DNA of 64,000 nucleotides from Aaosphaeria pasadenensis (GCA_022813625.1 JAKLMB010000001.1:248001-312000), one strand, 5' to 3'; positions 11,550-23,814 are shown, counted from the first letter of the stretch. Made by a program: numbers and translations. Notes: a model not told the origin generated them from the sequence alone.

Positions 11550-13943
11550 ATGGAGGCGAACACACCTTCACGCACCGACGAGGCCGACTCCAGAAGCACT
11601 TTGCGACACATTCTCGCACCAGATTCCGCCATGGAAGATTCTAAACGCTCATCGTCGCGAGTCAACACTCCCGGTGCAGATGAGAGCGAAGCTGCACAGG
11701 ATGCAGATGGTACAAAGACTGCGACCGATGGAGAGCCTGGCAAATCTTCATACACCGCGACGACCACCACGACAAGGCGCAATGCTAACGGCAGCGTGTC
11801 ATCTGTATATTCTGGGAACAAGATCCGACATTTGAAAAAGGATGATGGCATTCCGCTGTGGAGGAAGGACATACAATACGACTTCCTGCGTTACGTCTTC
11901 GAGGATACGCAGCGCGTCTTCCACAAGCACAATTCAGATGAACCCCCAGAGGAATTATTCACGTTTGCGGACATATATCTAGATGCAATGGCAAAAAGCA
12001 GCAAGTGTAGCAAGATTTTGAAGGACAAGCTATTGTCGGAACGGCCTGCTGCTGTGAACATGGCCATGGTTTGTCTGCTGGTCAACGTCGGGCGCATGAA
12101 TACCACACTCAACTGTATGATCAGATCTCATCCTAAAATCACACACAACTAACATACTGGCAGTTTTCCCCGAGATGCGAGCACAATTGCGGACATATCA
12201 CTCCATCCCCTCTCTCCAAGCCCATCAAGATCCGAATGCCTACAAACAGCTACAAGATGCACCGAGATTGAAGTCTATCCTCAAAGGTGCAACTGAAGAT
12301 CACGAGCAGCCGAGCACTATCGAGGATATCAAGAAAACCGCTATCCCGCGAACAAATCCGGTAAACTTGATCTTCGTACTGTCGCAGTACGCACCTAAGA
12401 TCTCCGAGCTTCACTTCATCCCTCCACGCGATTTCTTCGATCTCGTCATGCGGCCCAATCTCAGCAGTAGGAGCAGAGCTACTGCCTTCCTATGGCTGAT
12501 GTGGTGGTACCTGGAAAGCGACTTCACCGAGCACGCCGCATTGAACAATCCTTTCGGTGCAGGGCAGTATCCGGGCGAGGGAGAACCCAGCGCCGGGGAT
12601 TTCCCCCAAAAGTGCCCGCCCTTTGAGTTCTTGACACCAGAAATGGAGGCATTGGAGAACGTTGATACTGTGGATGAGAAGAACTTCGGAGAAATCAAAC
12701 GCAAGGAGCGGATTGCCATCCTCGCGAGCGATATGGCACCTGTTGTGACGGGACCGAAGCGAACAAGCAAAAAAGGTAAGTCTTCGACGGACACGTACCG
12801 TCGGCATGAGTTGGGCTAACACAGAACTTTAGCATTCAACCAAAATCCTGTATTCTCCGTCCTTGCCGACGATGGTGCATCTACTCCAGGGAAAGATAGG
12901 CAGTCACCCTCTCATGGTAAGTAGCTCTGGACTTTTCTCGATCGCCTGATAATTGACAATACATAGGATCAGGGAGAGGCCGAGGCAAACTTGCAAAGTC
13001 GCTCATCGAAAGAGACTACCCATCAGATACCGACCGCACACGATCAGCTTCGCCACCGGGCAGCGTTTACAACACAGCCAAAAAGGGCACTCCGAATATG
13101 CGTATCAACACACTTCTCAACGAAGACGGGCCTTCATCCTCACCGGCACCGAAGGGACCAGGCCGAGGAAATTGGTCACGCAATCGCAATAATGGACCTC
13201 GTAGCCTCAAAAACAAGATAGAAGTGCAAGTTGCTTCACAAGACAGCCAGTCCCCCGCCACTAGCCAAGCTCCCACGGTACATGGCTTCTACTTGCCGCT
13301 CAACGGAGCCGATCCTAGTCACAAACGCAGCCGCCCATTGACCCAGCATCAGCTAGCCGTGGAACAGTATCGCCGCCGTCGCGTCGAGGTGATACTAGAC
13401 CGCAAGATTCGAGTTGAGTACAAGCGAGCAGAGAAACGACGTCGCAAAGAGGGGGCCTTGATGCGCGCCTGGGTCCGCTGCAAAGGCATGTCACCAGGCT
13501 ACGATACCGACGACGAAGACAACATCCTGGCCATTCAGAAACAGGACGCCGAATTGGGTACGAAGACACCGCCTCCCATGTTCGCCGGTCTCGTTCCTAT
13601 CGACTACTCCGGCGAGATCAACGACCATGGCGAGGAAAGCTACTACCGCTCGAAGATGTATACTCGCGCACTGAGGAGGCTCGAGCGGTGGGATGGCGGT
13701 AAGGATATCGTACGAACGAAATCCAAGGGCAAGAAAGACGCCGCCTGGAAAGAGCGCAACGGAGCCAATGGAAACGTTGGCGAAGAGGTCGAAACTCTCG
13801 AAAGGGACGACGAATTTGCCGACGAGGACGAGGAGATGGCCGATGTGGACGAGAGGCGAGAAGATGAGGCCGATACCGATGAGGATGACGAAATGTACGA
13901 TCGAAACACCCTACCACCCCTCAGTAGCCTCGGCGCCCCGTGA
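11550..13943 (+). CDS. IES1: Probable INO80 chromatin-remodelling complex subunit Ies1
   Basis: Likely nuclear subunit of the INO80 remodeller; the assignment rests on resemblance of the DGIPLWRKDIQYDFLRYVF segment (about residues 99-117) to fungal proteins annotated 'Ino eighty subunit 1', recalled rather than searched. Exons: 11550-12114, 12164-12775, 12833-12916 and 12967-13943, giving about 745 aa. A Ser/Thr-rich disordered N-terminus is followed by a helical conserved region (to about 390). Next comes a Ser/Pro/Gly-rich linker, a basic helix (VEQYRRRRVEVILDRKIRVE, then KRAEKRRRKEG) and a very acidic C-terminus (FADEDEEMADVDERREDEAD). Basic and acidic blocks suit a chromatin scaffold. It converges on POL31, 582 bp apart. 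Confidence 0.65.
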
Positions 13944-14525
13944 ACGGATCGATTGCCGTGGTAGTGGTTTGGGTAGTTTCAATCGGGTTTCTTGCCCCTT
14001 GGAAAGCAGTAAAGGGGGGGGGCCGTTACCCTTTGGCGTGGGGTTCTGCGAAAGGAATTTGTACGATTAATTGACAAAGTCTTCAATTCGGGTCTTCGTG
14101 TCAGCAAGCGAGATGGGAGTATGGGTCTGGGCTTAAAGCAATCTCTCTATGTCTTGCTCTCTTGCTCTCTTTTATTAGACAGTATCAATCAATCACTGTG
14201 CTAGCAAATATAATATCTCCCTGCTTCTTTAAGAAGCCCTTGAAGTTCCAGTCCGTCATTTCTATGCAATGGCAAAGGTCAAGGTCCAGAATCGTCCACC
14301 ATATCAAGAACGCTCATCACCATTTCAGGTCTGGACGAAATCTTTGCACGTTGATGTCGCAGATATTGTTTGCTATCGCATTCCATTTTTTTAATCTGGG
14401 TATCATTTGTTCGAGGACAATATTTACTCTCACCATACTTCTTCATCATTTCTATTTGTTCATGACAACGACATGCATTCCTTCTCACCCTCTCTCCCCA
14501 CTATTTTCAGAGTACATTGAATTGC
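13944..14525. other. Intergenic region between convergent genes
   Basis: The 3' flanks of the Ies1-like gene and POL31. A run of about nine G residues lies near 14013-14022. No gene seen. Confidence 0.6.
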
Positions 14526-16257
14526 TTACTTTCGCGGGGTAGCTATAGTGAGATCGACGGTGTCCACCTGCCTCGTTTCCATGTCGATTAGGACGACGGT
14601 CTTTGACGTGCTGAACCTAGGAACAGCGACGAGGAGCACATCTTGGTCCGCAACACCGCTAATCACCCGCGTTTCGACTTTCGGCTGGTTGCCGGCGAAG
14701 TAAATGTGAGGGCAATCCTTCACGATTAGGGGGTCGTCGTCCTGGAATGGGTAGCACCCTTGATCTTGTTAGCTTGCGTATGCCCATTTTGAAACTTCCT
14801 GCACTACCGAGACTTACAGAGTGTGTCAGGTGCAGTTGGAGCAATGCACCGCCATCGCAGCATCATCTCCATTACATCTAGGATGTTGACATTGTCGATG
14901 TACTTCAGCAGATCTGAGATTGTCTGGCCGCCGGTGCCCAACACTCGCCAACCCTCAATGTCGCCTTCCCAAGGGTTTGTGACGCTATCCAAACCCTCCA
15001 GGCTTTCGTTGCTTTCCACTGGAGGTTTTGCATACTGTCGAGATTTCGGAAACATGGCTGGATGTAGCGGCTGCTGAGGAAGTGCAACATTTGCTGGGTC
15101 GGACGGTCCTGGAAGTAGCGTGATTGGCAACGAGGGTAGGATTTCTGAGAGGAACTCATCCAGCCGCTCAGGAGGGGAGCTGTTGTACGCAGAGGCATCG
15201 TAACCATAATGTTTCTTTCCCCGGTTCTTTGCCGCGAACTCTTCCCTTGACGGGATCGGCGATGCATGGGCAAGACTGTCGCCTGCAATCACCAATCTGG
15301 TGATCGCCGAGGTCTGTTTTTGCGTCGTATCGGCACCCAGCTCTCCAGTAAGGTACTCCACAAGCAGATCTAGGTTTATGTCGTCGTCCTGCGTACCCGT
15401 GATGTCGAGTCCAGAGACGACCGCCATTTTTCCCGATCTCCCCCTCTTCGGCTTGGTCTTCTTTGTGGCTGCCAGAGAAGAATCGTCACGCTCCCAGCGC
15501 TGCGGCTGCCGTGGGAGATCCGCGTGTTGTGTCGCAATGACCTCAAAACTTCCGTCAGCCTGCTCGGTACCGAGAGCGGCAAGCACGCAGCCAGTAACGT
15601 AGTTTCCTTCGAGGTGTCCGCCTGTAATCCGAAGTCGTCCAGATTCGTCCTCCAGCATCATTTCGGTCTGACCTTCGGAAGAAATGTAGGTATCGCGCGT
15701 GGGGGGGGCAAAAATCCAGTGCTGTCACAAACCATCAGGATCTTCAAGCTACTGACGCCTATCAAGCGCATGGTCACCTACCTCTTTGGATATGTCGTCC
15801 AAGATGTTCGGCTTCAATGCCATCTCCATGTAAACAGTACCGATGACCCAGCACAGTTCGCCTTGCCGTACATCTAGCACACGATCCACCTTAACCGCTT
15901 TCTCCTTCCCCAGCTACTCCTCTTGTCAGCACCTTGATATCGTCTCGCAGGCGCGCATCCCTGCTATACCTTAAAGTCGCCCCATTCCTGCTCCGCTCTT
16001 TGTCGGACCGCTTCCTTCAATTGTGATAACCGCAGGAAGTACATGTCTGCGAACTGCTGCTTGTAATGCTTATCCGACCCCTTTGGAAGCTCGAAGGTGT
16101 GAAGAGGGTTATATGCGGAGGCTTCTCGGGAGGGGATGTATGCATCGTCTGGACTAATAGCAGGACAGGTCAGCAAGAAGATTACATTGACCTCCAGTTT
16201 ACTAGAGAATACTTACAAAGGCTCTCCCTTGAGCAGGTTGCCATCTGGAGAAACCAT
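14526..16257 (-). CDS. POL31: DNA polymerase delta small (B) subunit
   Basis: Second subunit of DNA polymerase delta, linking the catalytic subunit to the C subunit at the replication fork. Exons: 16217-16257, 15970-16153, 15782-15913, 14818-15721 and 14526-14758, giving about 497 aa, normal for the family. It starts MVSPDGNLLKGEPFPDDAY. Family hallmarks are HTFELPKGSDKHYKQQFADM near the N-terminus, the OB-like part (CWVIGTVYMEMALKPNIL, then ESGRLRITGG), and the inactive calcineurin-like phosphoesterase domain (VVSGLDITG, LLPGPSDPAN, HPAMFPKS, LGTGGQTISDL). The C-terminal block is APTAPDTLWCYPFQDDDP, completed by the last intron, then HIYFAGNQPKVETR. A basic KKTKPKRGRSGK stretch interrupts the phosphoesterase domain. 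The promoter has two CGCGT cores (see separate entry). Confidence 0.93.
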
Positions 16258-16987
16258 TGTGAAGGATCAGGTCAAGGAAGCACTGGCTGGTTGTTGATTT
16301 AAGATTTTGGATAAATCGAGGGGCGCGATCTCCTCAAAGTTCGAGCTGGGAGTCGCGTCAGTCGCGTTGTGCGCTATGACCGAATAGGAAGTGTAAGGGT
16401 CTACTCGTCTTGTCCAATTGCAACCGTGCGAATGTGCATAGGGCAGTCATGCTGACCTAGTACCCCCGTCGCCCCAAGGTTCCATAATGATATCATATAC
16501 GCATAATTCCATTCTTGTGTTTACGCTTGTGGAATAGAATACTGGCTCTTGAACCAAAAAATCATAATCCTTTTTGGGTTGATCTGTTGAGGCATTATAA
16601 AACCCAATGTCAATAGGTGGAAGTAACCCAAACAGTACAGGAAAAGCGTAATGTCTAACGTCTAAATCATTCATGTCTATGTCTATATGTCTATATGTCT
16701 ATATGTCTATATGTCTATATGTCTATATGTCTACATTTCTATATGTCTGTATGTCTATAATTCCTCTTCTTGGTCTAAATTTCTTTTCCAACTCTATGAC
16801 CCCGTTTCTAAGCCTGTTTCCGCTCTATGTCTAGTTTTCCTTTGTCTATATTTCCGTTCTATGTCTATGTCCCCTTTCTAAATGCAGTAAATAAAACAAA
16901 TGCGAATTTGTTTTGACTCAGTCGATATCATCGAGTCCATCAAACTCTCTTCGTCCAATCCAAGGGCAATGCTATTCCAGTATGTCG
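16258..16987. other. POL31 promoter and glycosyltransferase-like gene 3' flank
   Basis: No gene seen. Two TCGCGT sequences (ACGCGA on the other strand) at 16353-16358 and 16362-16367 lie about 96-110 bp upstream of the POL31 start and resemble degenerate MluI cell-cycle boxes. An 8-bp tandem repeat is described separately. A short minus-strand frame at 16447-16674 has no supporting features. Confidence 0.5.
16673..16759. repeat. (TGTCTATA)n tandem repeat
   Basis: An octamer TGTCTATA is repeated head to tail: about six perfect units from 16680, flanked by imperfect units (TGTCTACA, TTTCTATA, TGTCTGTA). Less regular GTCTA/TTCTA copies continue to about 16875. It lies between two minus-strand genes. 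Confidence 0.9.
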
Positions 16988-18685
16988 CTAGAAGAACTTC
17001 TTATCCTTTGCGTGTCTCTTGTAGAAGGCCACTGCCCAACGTTTTATGACCTTCAAAGTCAACTCTCCAGCAGTATCTGCCGTCAAAACCTTGATCAGGG
17101 GTAGGGTATTCTTAGCCATCTCGTCACCCTTAGGTCCATCCAGCGTCTCGAAAGCCTTGAAAAACTCTTTCATGGACGCTTCTGGATACGGCTCCTGCTC
17201 GCCCATGTATTCCTTGGAGTCCGGGTCCTTGAAGGTGATGGGTGGGACGCCGACACCAATGTCGAGCTCCTTCAGTTTCGCAGCCCAGTATACCATGTCC
17301 TTCCCGAAGCCTATCTGGGGCATGCAGATCTGTGCTTTCTTGCTGAGAATTGCATCGTCGAACGATCCCTTTCCGCAATGGTGCACGACGATCTTGATCT
17401 TTGCGTGGCTCCAGAGATCCATAAGATTGGATGGGTACCAGATGTGGAATACACGATCGTCATCGGTGAGAACGCCCTGCTTATCGGCATCGGAGCCCTG
17501 CGTGTAGTGCATGACGATGAATTTCCTACAAAGCCAGTCAGCAAGGGGATGAGTCTATCATCGAGGAGCACAGTTTTCAGCTTACCAGTCCTTATACTTT
17601 TCGTCCTTTAGTGTCTTGTCCAAGAATGTTTTGAAGACAGGTGTTATCTTGTCCTTGTCCTTCTCCGATGGGCGCACCTTGCCACCTGAACTCAGGTACA
17701 TCACCTTCTTAGTGTTGTCGTCTTTCAGCCAGTCTGTCAATTTCTGTGGGTTTTTCGTGCTATCGTCGAGGGGGGTTTGTGCTCGTCCAATGAGAACTTG
17801 CTTGGAGAGCTCCAACTTGACACCCGCGTAGTAATCCGGAGTTTGACCAACCAAAGTGATATCGTTCTTAGTGAGCGAGTACTCGTCTCCTTGCTTGTCC
17901 TTTCTCTTCACATCCTCAATAGTCTTCGTGTACGACTTGAGCTTGACCGTGAAGCATGTGTCGTCTTTCACACACTTTTGAATTGGAATCTGCAACCCTT
18001 TGAAGAAGGTTGTGCCAGCAGGATCATCCGGATCCGGTTTCTCGTCATCGTATAGACGCTCGATAGCGTGGCCCTGAATGATAGCATCGGGCTTCCAATC
18101 CTGAATGGTCCTTTTGATGAAGTCCTTGAAGCCCTGCCTGTCCTCACCACACTGCGCGATATCCTGAGCATAAACTTTCTTCACTTCGTCCGTCAGGTAT
18201 TTCTTTGCTTCGCAGTCGACGCCGAACTTGACCTCGAAAGTCTTTTCCGCCTTGACGACATCCATGATCCTTGCGAGCCTTCTTGATTGGGCCTTCAGGA
18301 TCTTCGACTTTTCGATCTCGTCGAGATAGTAGAGAGACTTGCCGATGTCACCCTTGGTGCCGTAAAATTCAAAGAATGCGACCTTGACCTTCCGTGGCTC
18401 GACCTTCGTGCCCTTCTTGACTGTTGCCTGCTTGGCATCTGTCAACCGTTTGAGGTGGGCGAGAAGCTCCTTGTCATTTTTCGTCTCTCGAAAGCCCGAA
18501 TTCTTCATGTTGGAACCTGGTTGCTTGCTGACGAGGTTGATGGCCTGGTTGACCTGGTTCCTCATCAGGTCTTTCGGATCACCACCCTTCCTAGGGGCAA
18601 GGGTGCTGGCCGATACTGAGGTGATGAACACATCTGTCGTACATAAGAGTGCTGTGAACGACAGCGACAACCAATTGTAGTGCAT
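16988..18685 (-). CDS. Secreted, divergent UDP-glycosyltransferase (GT-B)-like protein
   Basis: Two exons: 17586-18685 and 16988-17525, about 545 aa, with intron 17526-17585. The N-terminus (about 1-27) is a hydrophobic signal peptide. AFFEFYGTKGDIGKSLYYLDE matches the N-terminal GTRGD motif of GT1 sterol/UDP-glycosyltransferases. The C-terminal half follows the UGT pattern in order: KVMYLSSGG (compare VVYVSFGS), then FHIWYPSNLMDLWSHA, then KIVVHHCGKGSFDDAI (compare VTHGGxxSxxEA), then CMPQIGFGKDMVYWAAKL and LDIGVGVPPI. The His of the HGG-like motif is kept but the motif is altered, so activity is uncertain. The protein is strikingly Lys/Asp-rich. No transmembrane helix is evident after the signal peptide, so I infer secretion or residence in the secretory lumen. 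It could be a degenerate lectin-like relative. Confidence 0.7.
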
Positions 18686-21190
18686 ATTAGTACAACAGAC
18701 AAAGGAAACGTCGCCGATGTTGGCAATGTATTAGCGAATAGACTTGGGCCCTTCACAGAAGAGCCTGTATTATGGAAAATTAGAAAATTGTAAATTTTGA
18801 ACGATGAAAAGACTGTGAAGCACCGGGCTGAAGGAGATGATACCTTCTTACTGAGGTAGATATCTTCATGTTAAATACTTTGACTCCGTAATGCAATGCG
18901 AATGGGAAACGGTATTCGTTGTCGTTCCATCACTGCAGTGTCATTCCAGCACACTTTCGAAATGAGTTGGGCACATCTGTCCAACTTCTTCAAGATGCTT
19001 TGCATGGAAAGAATCCAGTGGGAGCCTGAAGTGCAGCGTGGCGTAACCATTGTACCAGAGAGCGGTATGGTTGAAGCAATACGTAGATTCAAGTTGAAAG
19101 TACGGAGTAGTAGGTACGGTATGGTAATTATGGGTACCTAGGTTAGGTACCTAGGTATGGTATTGGTACGAGATACGAGTTACCTAAGAATACACTAACG
19201 TTGCAGGGAAGCTGGGGATGGAGAAGATTGAGGCGCGGGAAATAAGTGGAGCAGCGGGAGCGCTCCTTCTCAGGGTCTTCGTAGGTACATCGCCTAACCA
19301 CTCGTGCCACCTTAAAATCCACCTCAATATCCTAAACAAGGGGAAGCCTCGGCGGGAAACCCCAACGACAACAACAACTATCGAAGAATCGGCCATATGA
19401 TGGAGGTACCAAGTCAGTGAAAAGAGACACCTGTAGCCCGAGTTCTTGAGAATTGCTCCAAAAGTGCTCGTAACCGGAACAAATTCGAAGAACGCAAAGC
19501 GCAGAACTAGCTGGGCGTATGTAGGTACACCCAAGATCGTGGCCAAGGATGACAATGCTAATCACGGGTATATTACCTTTTCGACTATTACACGTATGGT
19601 ATGGTCGCATCCTTTGATTCCTAAAGACTCTTTTGCGGCACGGGAGCGCTTGTTGTTGTACCTTAAAACGGATAATAATCCTCCTTTCAGCTCACCTTCC
19701 TGTAGTTACTTGGAAAGGAGGCAGGGTAAGACTACGCCGCAAAGATGCTGTTGGTGTAATACAAATCTACCTAATCGTTGGCGTGATCTCACCACGTCGA
19801 GCATGCCCGACCCTTGCAATTTTTCTCCATCAGCCTTCCCTTTCGGGGCCGGATTAATATATCTGATGCCCGTATTCGGGTTACTACCCTCCAACAACAG
19901 TGCAAGCCTAAGGCACTGCACTCAAACAATGGCGACATCTTGGAACTATGTCGGTGAGACACATCCCTCACCGTAAGGATCTCGGATCCTCTGCCAATCT
20001 GATTGCAGAGCAACATCTATGTCTCACAGATGATAGGCAATGTTTTTCGACAGTCTTTCAATTATCATTGCGTAATACGAGTACGTCAATCTAAACCCAC
20101 CCAACTGCACATGAAAAATTATATTAAGATTACATATAAGCGCTCGCTTCTGCTTGTATCTGGGGCTCTGCAAGCGTGGCACGTTCGGCTCGAACCGAAA
20201 CGGACCGCCGGAGACGTCAACTCCAAGGAAGCGCCTAGAGAAATTTAGAATTGTTGTTCATTTCAGCTGGGATCCATGTGCATCAAATTTTCACGTCTAT
20301 CGTACGGCGTAGCGGAGACGTTTGATAATAATCTGTCAGTGCTTTCCGTCGACGTGGGGTGGCTTCCAGTTCCTCCATTCGTCCTTCTGCTCTACCAGGA
20401 CATAGCCCGGCCCCTACATGCTGTTCATGTTTGCAAACTTTGTCTTGCATATTTGTATGTATGTGCTAATTGCCCTGCCCTGCGATCGGTCAATTGACAG
20501 GTGCCCCGTCTTGGGTAGTGGGAGGTCTGCGATCGCATAATCATTTCGCAGGACTGATGAAGGATTTTCCATACAGCCACTCCGTTGTTCAGAAGCATGA
20601 TTCGGGCCGTTAATCGGGCTTGCGCTCTGAATACTGTTGGTTTAGGCGGACATGCAGCCGTGAGGCTCGTGGGACCCACTCCCATTTTCCCTTTGCATGG
20701 TGGCCAAGATCGTGGGTGACGGATGATGCACTGCGATCTGTTCTCGATTTGTCCAGGTCTCTGAAATTATTCCATAATCGGATTTTACCATTCAGAGAAT
20801 GCGTTACTTGGAGAAGAACAGGTCGGTCCTTCTTAGCCACATCTTGGGAGCTCATTGTGTCTCTGGGATCCCAGAGGGTGCTTGATCCTACCAGCAAGGC
20901 CGCTCGCAATCTCCTTCAAACCAACAGCTCGTGCGTATGTACGTCTGGCTCTTCCATACCTTCGGGTCAGCGAAATTCCGTTGCTGTTCGAAGTGGGCCA
21001 CACTCCCTCGCCATCACATTGCTGGGAAGATTGAACGTGAACGGAGTATATTCTGACCATTGCCACGTAGTGTTCACGCAAACCCTCATCGTATTTGATG
21101 TCTGTACTAATAATTAACTGAGGAAAGTCAAGTTTCTCATCGGTGATTACTTCACAGATGTATTGGGGGAATAGTGGTGGGACTCTTTCA

Positions 21191-21370
21191 CGTACAGAGG
21201 GTAGGCACGTCGCGTCGTCTACTTGCCATTAGCTTTAGCAACAAGGGAACATATGCATCTATAGGCAGCCTCTCATCTACCGTAAATAAGCCGATTAAGG
21301 TTAATTAGGTACCTAGGTAGTACATACACAGTATTACTTGCAGGTGGGCAACCCTACGTGCCTACCCTCT
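21191..21370. repeat. Diverged direct repeat, copy A
   Basis: Three segments are collinear with copy B: 21191-21212 matches 21487-21508 at 18 of 22 bases; 21281-21305 matches about 21621-21645 at 21 of 25 bases; and the GTGGGCAACC region near 21340 matches CTGGGCAACT near 21665. Most differences are transitions (C/T, G/A). Confidence 0.6.
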
Positions 21371-21486
21371 ACACTGTACGCCCCAGCTTGGCCACGATGT
21401 ATTCCACCATACCCGGTTAATAACAATAGAGAGTATGTGTTAAAAGGAACGTATTCCATCACTCTTTGATGAAACCTTTCCTGACA

Positions 21487-21700
21487 TGTATAGAGGGTGG
21501 GCACATCGGAGTGACCCCCTGCTACTGAGGGCTGTCACGTCGGGTTGCCCGACTGTCAACGTTTATACCTTATACAAGGAAGAATACGTGCACTTACCGG
21601 CATTTACACGCCCATACACGCCGTGAATAAGCCAAATGAGGTTAAAATAATACAAAGATATTAGCAGCTGGGCAACTTAACGTGGCAACTCTCTGTTGTG
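21487..21700. repeat. Diverged direct repeat, copy B
   Basis: Partner of the copy at about 21191-21370. Segment order is conserved but spacing differs (134 and 43 bp here against 90 and 59 bp), so small indels have accumulated as well as transitions. No coding potential was seen; it could be a decayed transposon terminal repeat. Confidence 0.55.
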
Positions 21701-23514
21701 TTTTCCGCCCACAACTGTACATGAGCAAAACTTTCGAACTGCCAACTGGCTACACAATACTCTACAATCACGACCTAGGTATAGGTATCTAAGGCATAGA
21801 AGATACATGAGCCTATCTGTGACAAGCTCGACATACCTACCCTTTGTTCTTCCTTTAGTCACTGAATTTCAACGCCTCTTCTAACAATACACACACATGT
21901 GGAAAGTGAGACCATACCCCAATACACATTCCACCTTCCTCGATTCCAATCTATCGATACACATACTGATCCCCTCCCTTCCTGAAACCCATAAATTCCC
22001 TACAAAAGGCCAAAGGATACGTTCTCCTAGTTGTTGGCCTCACACGCTCCATAAGAGCCATGTCATCTCGGAATCTCGCGGTCAACCAAGTGTGTCTGTC
22101 TGTCCTCTTCCGGCCTGCACCTTTTTGCATATTCGTACGGAACCGAGACCCCGTAAATCGTTCCAGCGAGTAGACATTGAGGGAGCCTCATAAGTGTGTA
22201 AGGGAACCTGTCTTTATGCACTGTTGCTTCCCGCTCAGCCTGGTTCGTCTACGCGCGAGTCCGAAGCGACGGGTTGGGAACACCCAGCAGGGATGTTAGA
22301 GAGGTTTATGAATGAATTGTTTTTGATTGTATTATTGCAGTTGTTTTCGTGTCTTGGAAACACGTCACCGTGTTTCTATCTGTCCATGATGTTGCTGCGT
22401 ATTGTTCACTCGAGCTGTGATGCTGTGGTGGATTTCTCACTGTAGTTGAGGTTTGGCGCGCTGAGCCCACCATTTTTCTTTAGTAGACTATGTAGCACAC
22501 GAACACTGCACTGCTTTTTCCTAGAATGAATTTTGATGAGCGTGATGAATGAACAAGTACTATGTCTTTGCGTAGCTTCACCAACGATGGCCAAAGTAGA
22601 ATGTAAACGTTCATTCTGGCTGAGATTGTTACCAAGTACATTGCCGACCATTTTAAGAGGCTCATCTCACGTACAAACCGCGGGATACATGATGTACCGC
22701 AGCGTCGCGTGAACTAAAGATGGCTGTCTCGATTCATGTTGTGGCACAGTAAGATAGCCTGAGGCTATTCGGAGGTCACGTGCGTGAAGGAGTTAGCGTT
22801 TGGGCAATCGAGGAGAGAGGTATTAAGGGCCTGGGAGAATTTGGGGCATCAGGCATTAAGCAAAGAGTACGCACAGGCTAATTACCTGTCTAATGCGTTA
22901 ACAATTAAAGGGGAATTTGTGCGGCTGAGAGGACCAAAAAGGTTTTGTATGCATATTACAACAAGTACCTATACATTTCTCACAGCACCAAAGAAAGCAA
23001 ATGGCAGTTCAAGTATTTGTTTAAGTTATATTCATTGTATTTATATGCTTCGATGAGCAATGAGGCTATGTCTCGTTCTATCTACCTCTATATAAGCTTT
23101 GTGATCATCCGTCTTACTCCATTCCTTTCCGTAGCCCATCCGAGCGATAACCATCGCCCATGACTCATGTTGTCGAGTTGTTCATGTCTTATGAAACCAC
23201 TCCGAATGCATGTCTACCGCTTCATTACAAGACGAAAAGATGATCTTGATTAATGGTCGACCGTGAATGAATTTCCCATTAAGGTCGTACCGGGAGAGGA
23301 AAAACGCCAGTGCCGATGGATGGAAACGCCTCTCCGGTTGATGTTGTTGTTGTATGCTTTTTGCGCCGTTGGAAAAGAACCCCATGAAGAGAGATTAAAC
23401 CCATTGCCTGAAATGGTTTAAGGCGAAATGGGGAAATGATGTTTGGTGATTTGTTTGTTGAATTGAATTATCCCATGGGGGAAAAGATGTCGTCAAAAAA
23501 GGGTGGTGGCTGGT

Positions 23515-23814
23515 TTAGATGAAGAGAGCGACGCCTCCAGCAACGATCATGGCGAAGGCAGAGCCAGCCTTGATCTCAGATGCAGCACCTGGGAAGGGAA
23601 TGATGCTGGAAGTTCCCGATGGGGCAGCACCGGTTCCAGTTGGCCTGACGGTGGTGGAGGGAGAGCCAGTGCCAGTTGGGTAGTATGCGCTGGTTGTAAT
23701 GGGGTAAGGAGGCACAACGACGGCAGTGGAGGAGGATGTGGTGTTGTAGTTGGGAACATAGGTCGCGGTGGCAGTGGCAGCGAGGGCGGCGATGGTTGCG
23801 ATGGAGAACTGCAT
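23515..23814 (-). CDS. Small GPI-anchored Ser/Thr-rich cell-surface protein
   Basis: Intronless gene of 99 aa. Residues 1 to about 18 form a signal peptide (MQFSIATIAALAATATA). The middle is rich in Ser, Thr, Pro and Tyr (NTTSSSTAVVVPPYP, then TGTGSPSTTVRPTGTG), which suits heavy O-glycosylation. The C-terminus has a small-residue site (SEIKAGSA) followed by a hydrophobic tail (FAMIVAGGVALFI), the arrangement of a GPI-attachment signal. Inferred location is the plasma membrane or cell wall. Such proteins diverge fast; I do not recognise a named family. The start is the only Met that gives a signal peptide. Confidence 0.8.
   Translation of the reverse strand: MQFSIATIAALAATATATYVPNYNTTSSSTAVVVPPYPITTSAYYPTGTGSPSTTVRPTGTGAAPSGTSSIIPFPGAASEIKAGSAFAMIVAGGVALFI

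Larger units (their letters stand above)
18686..23514. other. 4.8-kb gene-poor block
   Basis: No exon chain or recognisable protein was found on either strand. It contains one TACGGAGTA (19101), two exact copies of the 15-mer TTAGGTACCTAGGTA (19143-19157 and 21305-21319) and a pair of diverged repeats at about 21191-21370 and 21487-21700. Only small open frames of chance-like composition occur. The block may be a decayed repeat region. Confidence 0.55.
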
